Part shown: positions 63,338-63,392 of the stretch, piece by piece
Position numbering within the stretch: the stretch's first letter is position 1
How the letters are laid out: each line of letters starts with the position of its first letter
Source: Shimia marina
Lineage (GTDB): Bacteria; Pseudomonadota; Alphaproteobacteria; Rhodobacterales; Rhodobacteraceae
DNA length: 63,392 bases
Assembly (NCBI RefSeq): GCF_001458175.1
Contig: NZ_CYPW01000011.1
Coordinates: 1-63,392 of the forward strand
Direction: 5' to 3'
Made by a program: the position numbers and the translations under genes
The notes under the pieces: model-generated
What the model was told of the DNA's origin: nothing
Seen by the model: only the letters and a program-made list of their open reading frames with translations
Databases searched by the model: none

Positions 63338-63392
63338 ATGACAGCACAAATTATCGACGGGAAAGCCTTTGCTGCAACCGTGCGTGAAAAAG
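63338..63392 (+). CDS. folD: FolD, start of gene (runs off the window)
   Basis: The 18 codons visible read 'MTAQIIDGKAFAATVREK', the standard N-terminus of bifunctional methylene-THF dehydrogenase/methenyl-THF cyclohydrolase. A GAGGGAG ribosome site lies 11 bp before the ATG. The start closely parallels the opening of the preceding paralogue ('LIDGKAIAAEMR'), so the two form a tandem pair. The catalytic part is outside the window. Confidence 0.85.
   Translation, partial: MTAQIIDGKAFAATVREK

Overview
The window looks like chromosome of a marine Rhodobacteraceae (Roseobacter-group) alphaproteobacterium. This rests on the high GC, the order ybgC-tolQRAB-pal-cpoB-tilS-ftsH, the hmuSTUV/hmuR heme locus, Roseobacter-type intergenic repeats (hairpins with GGGGGCCAGCCCCC plus a CCCCGGAGTATTTT tail) and the many sugar ABC operons. 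Species cannot be named from this alone.

Layout. (1) 1-1525: a low-GC reverse transcriptase of unassigned class, with about 300 bp of non-coding DNA upstream, behind the aconitase terminator. It looks like accessory DNA. (2) 1585-4374: acnB. (3) 4688-10817: heme uptake, hmuV-U-T-S leftward and the TonB-dependent receptor hmuR rightward. (4) 11018-18352: a LacI-controlled CUT1 ABC operon with a GH63-type glycosidase; one permease carries a DUF11-like insert. (5) 18599-22459: apbE, a globin-like soluble chemoreceptor and nnrS. (6) 22486-30137: a leftward operon (ATP-dependent hydantoinase A/B, FAD oxidoreductase, HpcH/HpaI aldolase, uronate-dehydrogenase-like enzyme) behind a LysR regulator. 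(7) 30358-49707: a nearly gapless rightward array of 18 genes. It holds a glucose/mannose-type ABC importer, Gfo/Idh and two GMC oxidoreductases, two SDRs, an aldehyde dehydrogenase, a CoA-transferase, an enoyl-CoA hydratase, Dabb and DUF993 proteins, glycerate 2-kinase, lyxose/mannose isomerase, a PfkB kinase and its own LacI regulator. Two matching LacI-type operators sit at its promoter. (8) 49709-59505: repeats, an unknown protein, the Tol-Pal cluster, tilS and ftsH. (9) 59608-63392: a MOSC protein, then one-carbon genes: fhs, a chorismate mutase, a FolD paralogue with substituted catalytic residues, and the start of a second, ordinary-looking folD.

How the genes work together. Region 3 takes up heme and processes it. 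Regions 4 and 7 each import and break down a carbohydrate. If the GH63 enzyme of region 4 releases mannose (or glucose) plus glycerate from a hexosylglycerate, region 7 could feed both products into glycolysis (mannose to fructose to fructose-6-phosphate; glycerate to 2-phosphoglycerate). This link is inference. Regions 8 and 9 are housekeeping: envelope constriction, tRNA modification, membrane proteolysis and folate one-carbon flow.

Most interesting: the unassigned reverse transcriptase, the 18-gene catabolic operon with its twin operators, the tandem folD pair with Lys-to-Gln and Asp-to-Glu changes in the first copy, the DUF11-like insert in an ABC permease, and the globin-type chemoreceptor with no histidine at the expected heme-ligand position. 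I saw no tRNA, rRNA, CRISPR array or insertion sequence.
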